Of a stretch of 64,000 nucleotides of DNA, positions 23,601 through 30,950 are shown one piece after another. The notes beneath the pieces are model-generated. The model saw nothing but the letters and a program-made list of their open reading frames with translations. It made no database searches and was not told the DNA's origin. The translations under genes were made by a program, and so were the position numbers. The stretch's first letter is position 1, and the number at the start of each line of letters is the position of its first letter. Source of the DNA: Saccharina japonica (taxonomy: Eukaryota > Sar > Phaeophyceae > Laminariales > Laminariaceae); the NCBI GenBank assembly GCA_008828725.1, contig MEHQ01001816.1:62001-126000 (forward strand), given 5' to 3'.

Positions 23601-26600
23601 GGACGCCGTAAACTTCGAAAAGGTTCACGAATGTAAATGCGAGTGTCGTTCCTCATTCCTGGTGCTGGGAAACCAGGCCACACATAAACATACCTGTCTA
23701 CAAGCCGTACGGATGAAAAATACGCGCGGCCAGCCTAAAACGCAGCTTGCAAGCCTTAGTGGCGACTGCCCAATCGGCCCAACTCACAGGTTACGTGTAT
23801 ACCTATTTGAAATAACATTTGTATTCCATCGCTTCTACCGGTAACCGATAAGGCCGAAAGCAAGATGGTGTTCAACATTTCCAAGCCTTGGTTGGATACC
23901 GGCCAGTTGATCCGATTGTACTGTGGCGCGATTGTTAAAGGCCCAACCTTTTTCTTAGCGACGGCTGTTCATCCTGCAGCTGCATACAGTAGGCACTAAT
24001 GTGGTTGTACGCCGGTTCGGCACACAAATCTTGTCAGCAACGCACATATACATCCGCGTTGCTTCTGTATATCCTTCCCACTGCCGTTGTCAACACGGTG
24101 TTTGTTTCATACTGGTAGGACCGAGCACGGTTTCACTCTTACCTCCCCTCAAATCGATCCGCCTCTCCCTGTTGCTTGAAACACGCCAGAGCACATTTTG
24201 CACTTCTTGCTTTGAAAAAGTGTGTGCAAGATGTGTCAACGGGGGCGAGGGCGTACCAAATGGCGATCAAGTCCAAGTCGACGGCATACCTCTCTGCGCA
24301 GCGCCACCCTCCGGGGTTACCGCGTTGTCAAGAGGCACAACCCTCGAAACTCTTACCCTGGAGAAGGGCTACTACCGAACATCCAACCTCAGTCACGACG
24401 TCCGGAGGTGCTACAATGAAGAGGCCTGCGTTGGTGGCAACGACGCAGACAATTATTGCGCCTCTGGCTACGAGGGCCCGTGTGAGTGACGGTGATGTCG
24501 AGAAAACGTAACTGTACTTGAAATATGTTTGTGCAAATTTTTTAGGACACAGACTCGGTTTGACACTCGCGCGAAAGGGCTTTCGTGTTCAGAAATGCCT
24601 GGTACGCCATACCCGGTGGACTAGCAGTAAGCCGTGTTAACTCACTAGAACAGGCGTGTGTACAATAGGTCATTGGTTACGGTGAACCTCTGACATCATG
24701 GTCCAAGCACATGCCCTCCGTCGCTGAGCTTTCGTCCCTGCGATGGTCTATATGGTTAGGATAGGAGGAGCCCGTCGATATGGTTAACGAGCCTCGTGTG
24801 GATGCAGTGCTGTGTCTAACCTCTTGCTCGACTGCTGATGCGCGCACCACTTTTCTAATCCGGCACACAACAATACCCACCTTCCCCCACAATGCTTGCA
24901 GATTGTGCGATCTGTGCTCAAGGGTTCGCGCCTGGGGTTGCCTTCAGCTGCAGGAAATGCTCCGGAAGTACCATGCAGTCGGCGATAGGGCTTGCAGTGG
25001 CCGTCGCTTTGCTTGTGCTGCCGTTGGCGGCTCTGATGTTTTATTATCTGGGGAGTTTGGTGAAGGAAGGAGAGCAGGAAGGGGAGGATCAGGATGAGGA
25101 TGTGGAGGTGGCTGGCAGGGCTTGGAAGCAAAAGTGCTGGTCTTGGCAAAGGTTGGTGGTCAAGATGCTTCCGCTCACGGCGATCAAAATTGTCGTCACC
25201 GTCTGGCAGATCATTTCTCAGGTATGTTATACGCGGGTGCTATTTTAGTAGCCGCTACACATGAAGCGCTGCAGTGGTAGTCGTAGAATAAAAACGAGTA
25301 TATTATCTTGTAGGCTGGCGGTTCTAACAACAACAGGTGATATACTGTAGTTGGAGTCAGAACATGCAGATGTCGCCAACTATACTGTAGTATGGGGCCA
25401 TATACAACTAGTGTTCCTTACCTCGTTTTCCGAAACCTGAACACCGGTCAGGGAACGAGGCTCGTTTCTTGCCGATATGCTGCACAGGTGCTGTACCGTT
25501 CCGTAGGAGGTGTGGTTACAGATATTTCACCGCTACACCTTGGCTACACTGCTGTATTGCCGCAAGAAAACCGCAGGTTATTACGTAATGTGCAGGCTGC
25601 AGTCTGGTACATGTCATAAGCTACAGTAGTAGGGATTCTTGAACTTACGGTAGCTGTTGCGTCATTTTTCTATTAATAATATGAATAAGAAGCAATCATG
25701 TTATATACCAATATGTGCTGAGCACTACCGTAAACGAAGAAAGGCTCAAATGCTGACGGTTTTGCTGTCGCCGTTGCACGCTGCACCTGTGTTATAGTAC
25801 GTACATGGAGACTTCAAATGTATTGGGGTGATGTTTTATATTACGCTAGCTAGCAATAGGTGTTTTTCGGGATGTGGAATCTCGCCGCCCGGGGAGATTA
25901 TTCAAAGCTAAATTGAAACGTCCACGCCACTTGCAGTAGATACACATGGAACCGAAGTCTAACGCTTCCACAAGGGTTTCGTGGGGGAAAGGTCGAGTTT
26001 ACGTGATTTTTTAAATAAATCGAGATTCGAGGTTCAGGGTTCAGTCCTCTCGACCTACAATAAATAGATATCGACGGTTTAATGAAGAGGCAGTCCACTG
26101 TATGATACGTCGTAGTACGCATGGGCTGTTGCTGGGACATAAGTTTGCGTATCGCTTTACCAATAGTTGGTAACGTGAACCGTTTATTCACATCTCGAAC
26201 GTTGTCTGGGCATCTGGTCGATTCGTTACTCACCGAGTGATTGCCCGCCTCGCGTCCCTAACATTTGCCCCGCACGGTTGCCCATGCCTTCCTCATGCCA
26301 GTTTGCCGCCATCGCTGGAGACGTCTATCCGGACATCTACACCAAGTTCGTTTCCAAGCTGAACCCGATCAATCTGGACCTCGACTTCGTTTTGTCATAT
26401 TCGTGCATAGTAGACACCGATTTCTACGATCGTCTGCTTTTCGCCACGATTGCACCGCCTCTGGTGCTGTTAATGCTGGCCCTAAGTTACTTCATCGCAA
26501 AGAGGCGAAACCGTAGCTCTGAGTCCGCAATGAGCGTGGTGCGGCACAAGCACCAGTCTGCAGCACTTTATCTCGCATTCCTAGTGTATTCCCCGGTCTC

Positions 26601-27333
26601 GTACAAGGTATTCCAGGCATTCTCTTGCGACGAGCTAGGCGGTGGAGGCACATACCTTCGGGCGGACTACAGCCTTAGCTGCCTAACCTCTAGTCACAGC
26701 TCCTACGAGGTGTACGCACTCGTCATGGTGTGTCTTTACCCAGTCGGTATACCCGCAGTATTCGCCTGGCTGCTTGCTCGTCACCGACATGACCTCGTCA
26801 AGCCGGACCGGGCAACCATGCCGCACCTGCAGCCGCTGAACGGAATCTGGGGCGCGTACAAGCCGTCTCGATACTACTTCGAGGTGGTAGAGTGCGGTCG
26901 CCGGATCATCCTGACCGGCATAGCGGCATTTGTTCTTCCCAACAGCACGGCTCAAATCTCCATCGTTCTTTTGGTTGCTTTTGTTTTTTTGTTTATATCG
27001 GAGTCCGTGTCTCCGTTTGAGAAGGAAATCGACACCATGCTTTACCGTTGGGGCAACGGTATCATCGTGGGCAGCGTGTACATAGCTCTCCTCTTGAAGA
27101 TGGAGGTCGGCCATGAATCGACAGAAGCCGTCTCGGCATTTTCGGCCGTGCTTATCGTCGCAAACGTGGCCATGCTCGCCACGGTGATGCTTCAGACTGC
27201 GCTTTTGGTGAAAGAGTGGCGTAGGATGAAGAAAGCGGCCAAGCCAGCTGAATCGCCTGTTCCCCACCGTACGGCACCATCGCTATATTCCAGATACCTA
27301 GGTAGGGGAAACGAGGAGGGGGCAGGCTGGTAG
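2725..27333 (+). CDS. PMP-repeat beta-helix / cysteine-rich / multi-pass membrane protein, spliced gene (5' end not found)
   Basis: This is the span of a multi-exon gene assembled by eye. Eleven exons were recognised: 2725-2805, 4194-4274, 5549-5635, 7792-7869, 8735-8815, 19358-19435, 20789-21094, 23346-23542, 24190-24481, 24902-25221 and 26302-27333. All have AG acceptors and GT donors, and reading frames agree across every junction. The product has a run of GGAI/FxxN repeats of the chlamydial polymorphic-membrane-protein type, predicted to form a right-handed beta-helix. A cysteine-rich segment follows, then about eight hydrophobic helices. A large extracellular domain on a plasma-membrane protein is the natural reading; adhesion or sensing is inference. 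No start codon or signal peptide was found. The first exons are probably upstream of the window or undetected, and more small exons may be hidden in the introns. The six small exons could belong to a separate transcript, but their phases match throughout. Confidence 0.75.
4194..4274 (+). CDS. PMP-type gene, rung exon b
   Basis: An 81-bp exon between TTTCCAACAG and GTAAGC, phase 1 at both ends. It reads G-AVHASYSVVYMEGTSNI then VNNSAYYTG-G. Length, phase and the ...GTSNIVNNSA... pattern match the other rung exons. The preceding short overlapping open frames are shadows. Confidence 0.7.
5549..5635 (+). CDS. PMP-type gene, rung exon c
   Basis: An 87-bp exon between CTACGCACAG and GTAAGG, phase 1 at both ends. 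It reads G-GINIDTAGFYVNGSTNF then SDNSVSSLGAG-G. The VNGSTNFSDNS segment is a clear V-x-I/N-G-x-T-x-F-S-x-N-S rung motif shared with exons d and e. Confidence 0.75.
7792..7869 (+). CDS. PMP-type gene, rung exon d
   Basis: A 78-bp exon between CCTGTCCGCAG and GTGAGA, phase 1 at both ends. It contains VFINGNTYFSRNSGGSD, the best example of the single-rung motif in this gene. About 2.2 kb of intron separates it from exon c. Confidence 0.75.
8735..8815 (+). CDS. PMP-type gene, rung exon e
   Basis: An 81-bp exon between GCTCGCAG and GTGAGA, phase 1 at both ends. It reads G-GAIQAAFTDVRINGNAAF then VQNSATTG-G. It contains both the GGAI opening and the RINGNAAFVQNS core. The next recognised exon is more than 10 kb away, across several inserted elements. 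Confidence 0.75.
9154..11152. mobile_element. Foldback-type element with 633-bp inverted arms
   Basis: The left arm 9154-9786 is closely repeated in reverse complement at 10520-11152, around a spacer of about 733 bp. Both arms carry the same landmarks in mirror order: TATACCCCC at the outer end, GGGCACGTTTTTGGGCCTAACG-like text, ACCCCCC tracts, and CGGCGTATGGGTCGTGGGTT near the inner end. No transposase frame is seen, so it looks non-autonomous. The open frames inside mirror each other and are not genes. Confidence 0.8.
11160..11331. repeat. Third, diverged copy of the foldback arm tip
   Basis: Next to the right arm, the sequence restarts as CATTTGGGGGCATACCCC in the orientation of the left arm. 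It then follows the arm through TATAGGCAAA, GCCCAAACACGCCTCAAA and CATGCCAAGCACGC with many differences. It looks like an older element end into which the present element inserted. Confidence 0.65.
11458..11870 (+). repeat. Pair of ~61-bp direct repeats, 353 bp apart
   Basis: AGTATTCTTGTACGCTTTCA ... AAGTAAGTATTGGATTAGTT ... GAGGCCTCCT occurs at 11458-11518 and again at 11811-11870 with only a few substitutions near the middle. The intervening sequence has no recognised coding content. Confidence 0.75.
12290..12481. repeat. Perfect 39-bp inverted repeat, small hairpin element
   Basis: The bases 12290-12328 (TTGTTTTTTGGGCATCAGAC...) are exactly reverse-complemented at 12443-12481. The interior is 114 bp. 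Size and form suit a short non-autonomous inverted-repeat element. No clear target-site duplication was identified. Confidence 0.75.
12512..14633. mobile_element. 2.1-kb element with ~230-bp terminal inverted repeats
   Basis: TTTATCATAGCAACTTAGAG at 12512 onward is mirrored by CTCTAAGTTGCTATGATAAA ending at 14633. Correspondence continues inward for about 230 bp (to about 12744 and 14407) through GCCGGCATGCCCGGCACC and CTACGTACGAGTAT-type segments, with scattered differences and small indels. The interior holds TACGTAC-rich palindromes (about 13255-13380) and a GGAAGCTTCC array, but no transposase. It is probably a non-autonomous DNA transposon. Confidence 0.7.
13572..14155. repeat. Palindromic GGAAGCTTCC array
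   Basis: Two blocks, about 13572-13760 and 14016-14155, consist of self-complementary GGAAGCTTCC units spaced by ATC, ACC, ATG or GCG. Sparser copies lie between them. Every unit can form a short hairpin, and the blocks can pair with each other. The Gly/Ser/Phe/His-rich frames on both strands are translations of the array. Confidence 0.85.
14634..16628. other. Intronic sequence with a tRNA-like patch
   Basis: No exon is recognised. On the minus strand, GGGTTCGAATCTC (around 15068-15081) resembles a B box and TGGCTAGTTAATTGG (around 15130-15145) resembles an A box. A related A-box-like half without a B box lies at about 14838-14900. The arms do not pair well enough for a functional tRNA, so this may be a tRNA-derived repeat. 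CCCCCCCC tracts end both copies. Confidence 0.35.
16629..17082 (-). mobile_element. CAG-bearing inverted-repeat element, copy 1 (short form)
   Basis: A reverse-oriented member of the family also seen at 28646-29565 and 41862-42508. The ends carry related inverted repeats, with TATGCAGTCGGATAC on the left and GACGGCATAATA on the right. Each is followed inward by ATCGAAAAA..CGGTTTCCGAT. The interior has a CTG run at about 16848-16873. This copy lacks the GCCGCGACA array of the longer copies. Confidence 0.75.
17609..17662. repeat. C54 homopolymer
   Basis: An uninterrupted run of 54 C residues. A long C/G tract can adopt i-motif/quadruplex forms and is hard to sequence, so its true length is uncertain. 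The proline-rich frame it creates is not a gene. Confidence 0.9.
19358..19435 (+). CDS. PMP-type gene, rung exon f
   Basis: A 78-bp exon between GTCTACAG and GTATGA, phase 1 at both ends. It reads G-ALSMLTSNVNITGSEAG then SGNPFDSD-G. The VNITGS core fits the rung pattern, but the FxxN half is weak. Length and phase are identical to exon d, which is the main support. Confidence 0.6.
19436..20788 (+). other. Intron between rung exon f and the multi-rung exon
   Basis: About 1.35 kb with no recognised exon or element. Repeated CTACAGAAGTCTTACAGTAATA-like text lies near 20545-20600. Its end, GGACTGCAG, is the acceptor of the next exon. Confidence 0.5.
20789..21094 (+). CDS. PMP-type gene, multi-rung exon g
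   Basis: A 306-bp exon between GGACTGCAG and GTAGGT, phase 1 at both ends, encoding 101 complete codons. It shows the diagnostic PMP-repeat alternation: VTFIENIATDRGGAIY, FRSNQARAGGAIF, FFGGNKATDGGAVY and FQDNSA. GGA(I/V)(F/Y) and FxxN pairs recur about every 25 residues, as expected for successive turns of a parallel beta-helix. It is the strongest single piece of evidence for the family. Confidence 0.85.
21335..21440 (+). pseudogene. Possible decayed PMP rung inside the intron
   Basis: One frame reads SNVTYLASN and then meets TGA. After a second stop, a shifted frame reads GGAVY. That order (FxxN-like, then GGAVY) is the PMP pattern, broken by stops and a frameshift. It lies in the intron between exons g and h, which splice cleanly without it. 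The match is short and could be chance. Confidence 0.3.
21899..22627 (-). pseudogene. PIF1/Helitron-type helicase C-terminal fragment, broken
   Basis: Read on the minus strand in one frame, the sequence has the end of a PIF1-like DNA helicase: LLLSKNEINRYN, then GLEKLRF and NIMLTKNLRKEVGLVNGIRG, then VVVLFQGYTGPPW. Beyond two in-frame stops (TAG at 22229-22231, TGA at 22115-22117) it continues with TIHTSQGKML (the H-x-SQG motif), FVRLCRAKRI and a short tail. Upstream of 22627 the frame is closed by a stop and the Walker motifs are absent. Helitron transposons carry such helicases, so this is probably a relic of one that landed in the intron between exons g and h. Confidence 0.8.
22771..22795. 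repeat. C25 homopolymer
   Basis: A run of 25 C residues in the intron before exon h. A shorter C13 tract is at 23197-23209, after TGAGTA, the same bases that precede the C54 tract at 17609. Confidence 0.85.
23346..23542 (+). CDS. PMP-type gene, exon h: last rungs and first cysteine motif
   Basis: A 197-bp exon between ACTTGTGCAG and GTGAGG, entering in phase 1 and leaving in phase 0. Spliced to exon g it gives FQDNSAEFSGGAIF, a seamless PMP motif, which confirms the join over the helicase relic. It continues with SFVANVV, NVSFLDNTYRCPAGKYGY. The CPAGKYGY text resembles the start of GCC2/GCC3-type cysteine repeats, so this exon marks the change from beta-helix to cysteine-rich domain. Confidence 0.8.
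24190..24481 (+). CDS. PMP-type gene, exon i: cysteine-rich segment
   Basis: A 292-bp exon between CACGCCAG and GTGAGT, phase 0 in and phase 1 out. It encodes STFCTSCFEKVCARC near the start, then LEKGYYRTSNLSHDVRRC, EEACVGG and YCASGYEGP at the end. The GYYR-S-V-C...ACVGG...YC.GY.GP arrangement is a recurring juxtamembrane module of stramenopile surface proteins, as I recall it. An open frame extends upstream to 24001 but lacks family features. The acceptor at 24189 was chosen for phase and content. Confidence 0.75.
24482..24901 (+). other. Intron between exons i and j
   Basis: 420 bp, GTGAGT ... TGCTTGCAG. Removing it completes a tyrosine codon and joins GYEGP to YCAICAQGF, giving the expected GYxGPxCxxC pattern. 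Confidence 0.75.
24902..25221 (+). CDS. PMP-type gene, exon j: end of cysteine module and first membrane helices
   Basis: A 320-bp exon between AATGCTTGCAG and GTATGT, phase 1 in and phase 0 out. It begins (Y)CAICAQGF...FSCRKCSGST. The first transmembrane helix follows (AIGLAVAVALLVLPLAALMF), then an acidic loop of EGE/EDQDED character and a second hydrophobic stretch, TAIKIVVTVWQIISQ. The acidic, charged loop is presumably cytosolic (inference). Confidence 0.8.
25222..26301 (+). other. Intron between exons j and k
   Basis: 1080 bp with no recognised exon. The joint WQIISQ|FAAIAGDVYP is in phase 0 and reads smoothly. A GGTTCAGGGTTCAGTCC-like stretch at about 26029-26050 was considered as a tRNA B box but does not fold into a tRNA. 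Confidence 0.65.
26302..27333 (+). CDS. PMP-type gene, terminal exon k: multi-pass membrane domain
   Basis: A 344-codon terminal exon with an acceptor at TCATGCCAG and a TAG stop at 27331-27333. It has hydrophobic helices at LLFATIAPPLVLLMLALSYF, SAALYLAFLVYSPVSYKVF, YALVMVCLYPVGIPAVFAWL, a long pair from RRIILTGIAAFVLPN to VAFVFLFIS, IIVGSVYIALLL, and VLIVANVAMLATVMLQTALL. Motifs I associate with the C-terminus of this stramenopile class are present: FSCDELGGGGTYLRADYSL, YPVGIP and YFEVVECGRRIILTG. A basic tail, KEWRRMKKAAK, follows the last helix. It is not a known ion channel or GPCR by any motif I can see. Transport, signalling or anchoring are all open. Confidence 0.85.
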   Translation, partial: FAAIAGDVYPDIYTKFVSKLNPINLDLDFVLSYSCIVDTDFYDRLLFATIAPPLVLLMLALSYFIAKRRNRSSESAMSVVRHKHQSAALYLAFLVYSPVSYKVFQAFSCDELGGGGTYLRADYSLSCLTSSHSSYEVYALVMVCLYPVGIPAVFAWLLARHRHDLVKPDRATMPHLQPLNGIWGAYKPSRYYFEVVECGRRIILTGIAAFVLPNSTAQISIVLLVAFVFLFISESVSPFEKEIDTMLYRWGNGIIVGSVYIALLLKMEVGHESTEAVSAFSAVLIVANVAMLATVMLQTALLVKEWRRMKKAAKPAESPVPHRTAPSLYSRYLGRGNEEGAGW

Positions 27334-28548
27334 GGTCGTGTTTGCGGAAAAGGAGAGTCAAGCACTCAAGGACAAACCAACCAGAGACCGAACCAAGCCT
27401 GGACGGATTTCCGTCGGGTTTCTGTCAGGTTTCCGTCGGCAGTATAGGGATCCGATACCGGGTACGGTGGGTACCCGGCTATAAGCGAGCCCCGTGGCAA
27501 GTTTAAGCAGGCGCTCTTAGCTACAACTCGATATTCTCTGTATTGGGAAATAGACTCGTGGTAGCGTTCAGTATATAATAGATATAATAGCTGAAACATT
27601 CCGATTTGACCGATCTGAAGTCCAAAGTATCTTAAGTATCTTACCTACGGCAGTAGGCTTCTCCTGAACCGGTGCACCCACTGTACGGAATGTATCGAAT
27701 TTCCGTCGGTACTGCAGGGATCCAATACCGGGGTACCTCTTTTTCATCGCTGTTGTCGGGCTCGAACGCGGACTCCCCCCCCGGTGTGTCACAAAGGGGG
27801 TACCGATCACGGGGGGGAGGGGGGGGGGTCCCGAAATCTACTACATAGTTGTTTTCCCGCTTCTGTTTGGTGGATGTCATACTGTACATTTTGGCATGAC
27901 TGTGATGTTGATATGCATTGATTCCTACAGGGATTCACTTGAATATTCACTAAGGGGAAACGTTCAAAAACAGCGTGACTTCATTACAGTACAGCATCAG
28001 TCGCCCTCACCAGTCTAAGAGAATGCCTAATAGTGTGATAGTGTGCTAACGTACGGGTTGCACTCGAGCTACGAACAAAGCAGGTGCATCTTCGACATGC
28101 AGTCGCATGGTACTGGTCCGCATTATTCCCCTGGACATTTGGTAGGACCGTGCCTGGCACAGTGTTGGCTGTTACACTATAGTATGGCACAGTACAGTAC
28201 ACTATTATAGTATAGCCAAGTTCCAAAAGGGTTGACAGGAGTTGTAAAAACCACCTACAGCACGCAGTACAAACAGGCGGCGGCACCTTCTCGATGGAGT
28301 GTGGTATCCCTCCCGCTGTATATACCCTATCAGGTATGTTGTTTATGTGGCGGGCTATCGACAAACAACACGGAATATATTGGTCGTTGGCCTCTCGTCC
28401 AACCCTTGCGTGAAGGAGTGCTTTGGGGTGGCGTGCCCGAAACATCACGTAGAAGTACAGTCTAAACACGGGGGAGGGGGGGGGGCGACATGAAGAAGGG
28501 CTGCAGTGCACGACGAGTCAACAGGAATCATCGACGCCATTAGACCAA
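27334..28548. other. Downstream flank with no gene recognised
   Basis: Diverged direct copies of TTTCCGTCGG...GGATCCGATACCGG lie near 27410-27460 and 27700-27740. C/G-rich tracts lie near 27775-27830 and 28468-28487. No coding sequence is supported. Any 3'UTR of the PMP-type gene would be at its left end. Confidence 0.45.
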
Positions 28549-28645
28549 CCCCTTTGCACTTTAGGGCATAAACTACGATCAAGTCGTACACAGTATAGTA
28601 CATGGAATTGAAATAGGAATCGTAGTTGGTGTTTGCGGTGTTAAA
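28549..28645 (+). repeat. Flank shared with 41765-41861
   Basis: CCCCTTTGCACTTTAGGGCA onward is repeated almost exactly before the element copy at 41862. This shows that element and flank were duplicated together, not inserted independently. Confidence 0.8.
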
Positions 28646-28849
28646 GGCTAATTATTATGCCGTCGGATTGAGAGGATCGAAAAAATCGGTTTCCGATCCA
28701 CTATAGATTCGACGGGGTGTGTCTGGATACCTTCCCTATCGTCAATCGGATTGATTTTGCAGTTTTTCGTGCTCTTCCTGGGGGCGGTTGATACGAGAGT
28801 TGAAAACTGTTTCGTGTCCTGCTCGCGGGTTCGAGGAGGTGCTGCGCTG

Positions 28850-28880
<31 letters not shown>

Positions 28881-29565
28881 TAGCAGCAGCAGTACAGCAG
28901 TCAACCCAGCATCGGAGAAGTGTTTAGGCTCCCGCTGGGTGGTGTGACCGTGTGTTTGGAGGGGTGGAGAGAGATGTGGTGAGCTCCAAAAACTTTTTTA
29001 TTGAGCAATAAAATCCACGAATCCGGTCGAAACCCGTTTTTCGACGGGATCCGTGGATTGGATTTATCAATAAAAAAAGTTGCACGGATCTACATTATTT
29101 GACTTTTTCGCGGCACGTGTCGCGACACGCACGGCGCGTGCGCGGGCACGGTCCGCGACCATGCCTGCGGGCATGTCGCCGAACAAGCCCGGCGAGCCAG
29201 CGTAAGGTTAGGGTTGAGGGTTAGGGTTTAGCGACCACTAGCCGCGACACCCCGCAAAACACGCGGGCGGCGACCACGTCGTGGGGGTTGATTCGCTCGG
29301 CATTGCGCGGACTGCCGCGCGGTGTGTCCGCGGCAGCGTCCATGGCGTGTCCCAGCATGTCGCAGAATGTCGCGGCTTGTCACGACAGCGCCCGTGGCGT
29401 GTCGCGGCATGTCGCGGCACATGCCACGAAAAAGTCAAATAATGTACATCCCTCAAAAGTTGGCATCGAAAAAGCTATGTTTCAACTGTATAAGAAAGCC
29501 CGATTGTGTCTCCAATCGGAAACCGGCTTTTTCAAACCACGTATCCGACTACATACGAATTAGCC
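28646..29565 (+). mobile_element. CAG-bearing inverted-repeat element, copy 2 (long form)
   Basis: It starts GGCTAATTATTATGCCGTCGG and ends in the mirrored ...CATACGAATTAGCC. Inside each end lies an ATCGAAAAA..CGGTTTCCGAT-type subterminal repeat. The interior has a CAG/CAA run (about 28853-28898), an imperfect GTCGAAA hairpin near 29010-29065, a GCCGCGACA-type array (about 29115-29435) and a TTAGGG-like tract. No transposase is seen. It is probably a non-autonomous DNA transposon family with a variable interior. Confidence 0.75.
29203..29231 (+). repeat. Short TTAGGG-like interstitial tract
   Basis: AAGGTTAGGGTTGAGGGTTA then GGGTTTAG, about four degenerate telomere-type units inside the element. 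A shorter relic, AAGGTTAGGGTTAAAG, is in the copy at 41862-42508 (near 42388). Confidence 0.7.
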
Positions 29566-29925
29566 TAAAGAAGTGCATTTCATTTCATTTGGGGGTTTGG
29601 GGTTAAGTGGGGTTCGTTTGGATTTCGTTAGGATTTTATTTTAGGATTGAGCGAGGATGCCGGGAAGGCATACTTCCAAGTGTGATACATCAATTCAATG
29701 GGCCTCGCTAGCAAGGTGGGGACAACAGTATACATTATATATTATGGTGTACAGTGGCTGGAAAGCGGGGGGCAAAGAGATCCCTGGGAGGGCGGTGCTC
29801 AGCTGGATTATTCCTATCTCGTACGTTGGTTGTGTGGCGTGGTTCCGCCGTACGGCAATGAGCTCCACGTAAAATACGCCACGAAAACGTACAATTGTAA
29901 GTTACCCTTTGCTCTACGAGAAATA
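29566..29925 (+). pseudogene. Broken copy of the 42588-42839 open frame
   Basis: The sequence matches the region after the element at 42509 but has a TGA after the Y-F-Q-V residues and one extra base in the ATATAT tract, so the frame is broken. It ends abruptly at GAGAAATA, where the ~5.9-kb unit begins with CTGGGGACTG. Further copies with the same damage are at about 35205-35560 and 41124-41479 (minus) and 44086-44475 (plus). Confidence 0.6.
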
Positions 29926-30950
29926 CTGGGGACTGATTGTGCCTCCACCGCTCCCTGTAGCTGGTGGATTTGTCCGCCACCTCTTCGCCTCCCCTGCCGT
30001 CCCGCATGCTTCGAGGGACAAACCCATGTTCAAGACCCGCTCAAGGTAGCTTATCCTCTGCTCGAGGGGTTCGATGACGATGGGGACCACCGCTTACTTG
30101 TTCGGCATGTCAACAATGCAGCGCACCCGCCGGTCCGCGCCTCCGCCATTCATTGCCCCCACCGTACGCTCAAAAGGCGTACTCTTTGTAGTCGTTCGGG
30201 ACACCAGCCCTCCTTCTTCAGCCATGCATAAGTCTGGACTTTTTCCTGGAGCGAAGTCTCCCCCGCGTCGGCGCGTGTCCGTTCGGGAGTAGCACCACGG
30301 TCTAAGCGCGGTTAACATCGATGCCAATGCCGTCTAGCACACGCCGGAGGAAGGTATTAGCTATAACCGTATTGACGACGATCCCCACGAGACCGAGATA
30401 TACGTAACCCATGAAAGAGAAGGATTTTGCTCCTTTCCCACCGAGTAATTCTCATAAATGCAGAATGTCGCCGACGCCATACGCCTACCTGCTGGGCCCG
30501 CTGGAACAAAGCAATCCTCTCGGTCTCCCCGGAGTCAACCCCAAACAACACGCACGCCGGTCTCGCACCTACGAACCCTGGGCACAAAAGGCAGGAGCGC
30601 TTAGACACACAGTTGGCCACCTCCTCAAGCGACGCCTCCCTGTTATCGGCGTTGAAAGCGTTGAAGTAATCGGTGAGAACGAGCCAGATTTTCATCCCAT
30701 GTTCGTGACCTCAGTTCCTCGTGCTTCACCCCTCCTGGCACCGTGATATCAAATTGCGTCTCCTCGTGATAAACTTCCATCAGCCGCGGCCGCCTTTGTC
30801 ACATAGTTCCTGCGTTGCTGAGCCGCACGTATGCCAACACAAACCGGCCGACATTGTTTTCCCAAGGCAGCGAGGCTGGACCGCAAGAAGAGCTTTCAAA
30901 ACCCCGACGGGAACGCATCGGGCTCGTCGGGTTTCCCTCCTACACTTTGT
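29926..30950 (-). pseudogene. Reverse-transcriptase-like relic, copy A (truncated)
   Basis: The minus strand matches the plus-strand relic in the inverted unit: LVLTDYFNAFN near 30660, IGIDVN near 30315, GGADRRVRCIVDMPNK near 30100, and EPLEQRISYLERVLNMGLSL near 30010. Homology stops at the unit edge at 29926, while the inverted copy continues. Stops and frameshifts are shared. Confidence 0.6.

Noticed and set aside
26020-26060. Possible tRNA T-arm (GGTTCAGGGTTCAGTCC)
   Set aside because: No matching acceptor, D or anticodon arm could be drawn around it.
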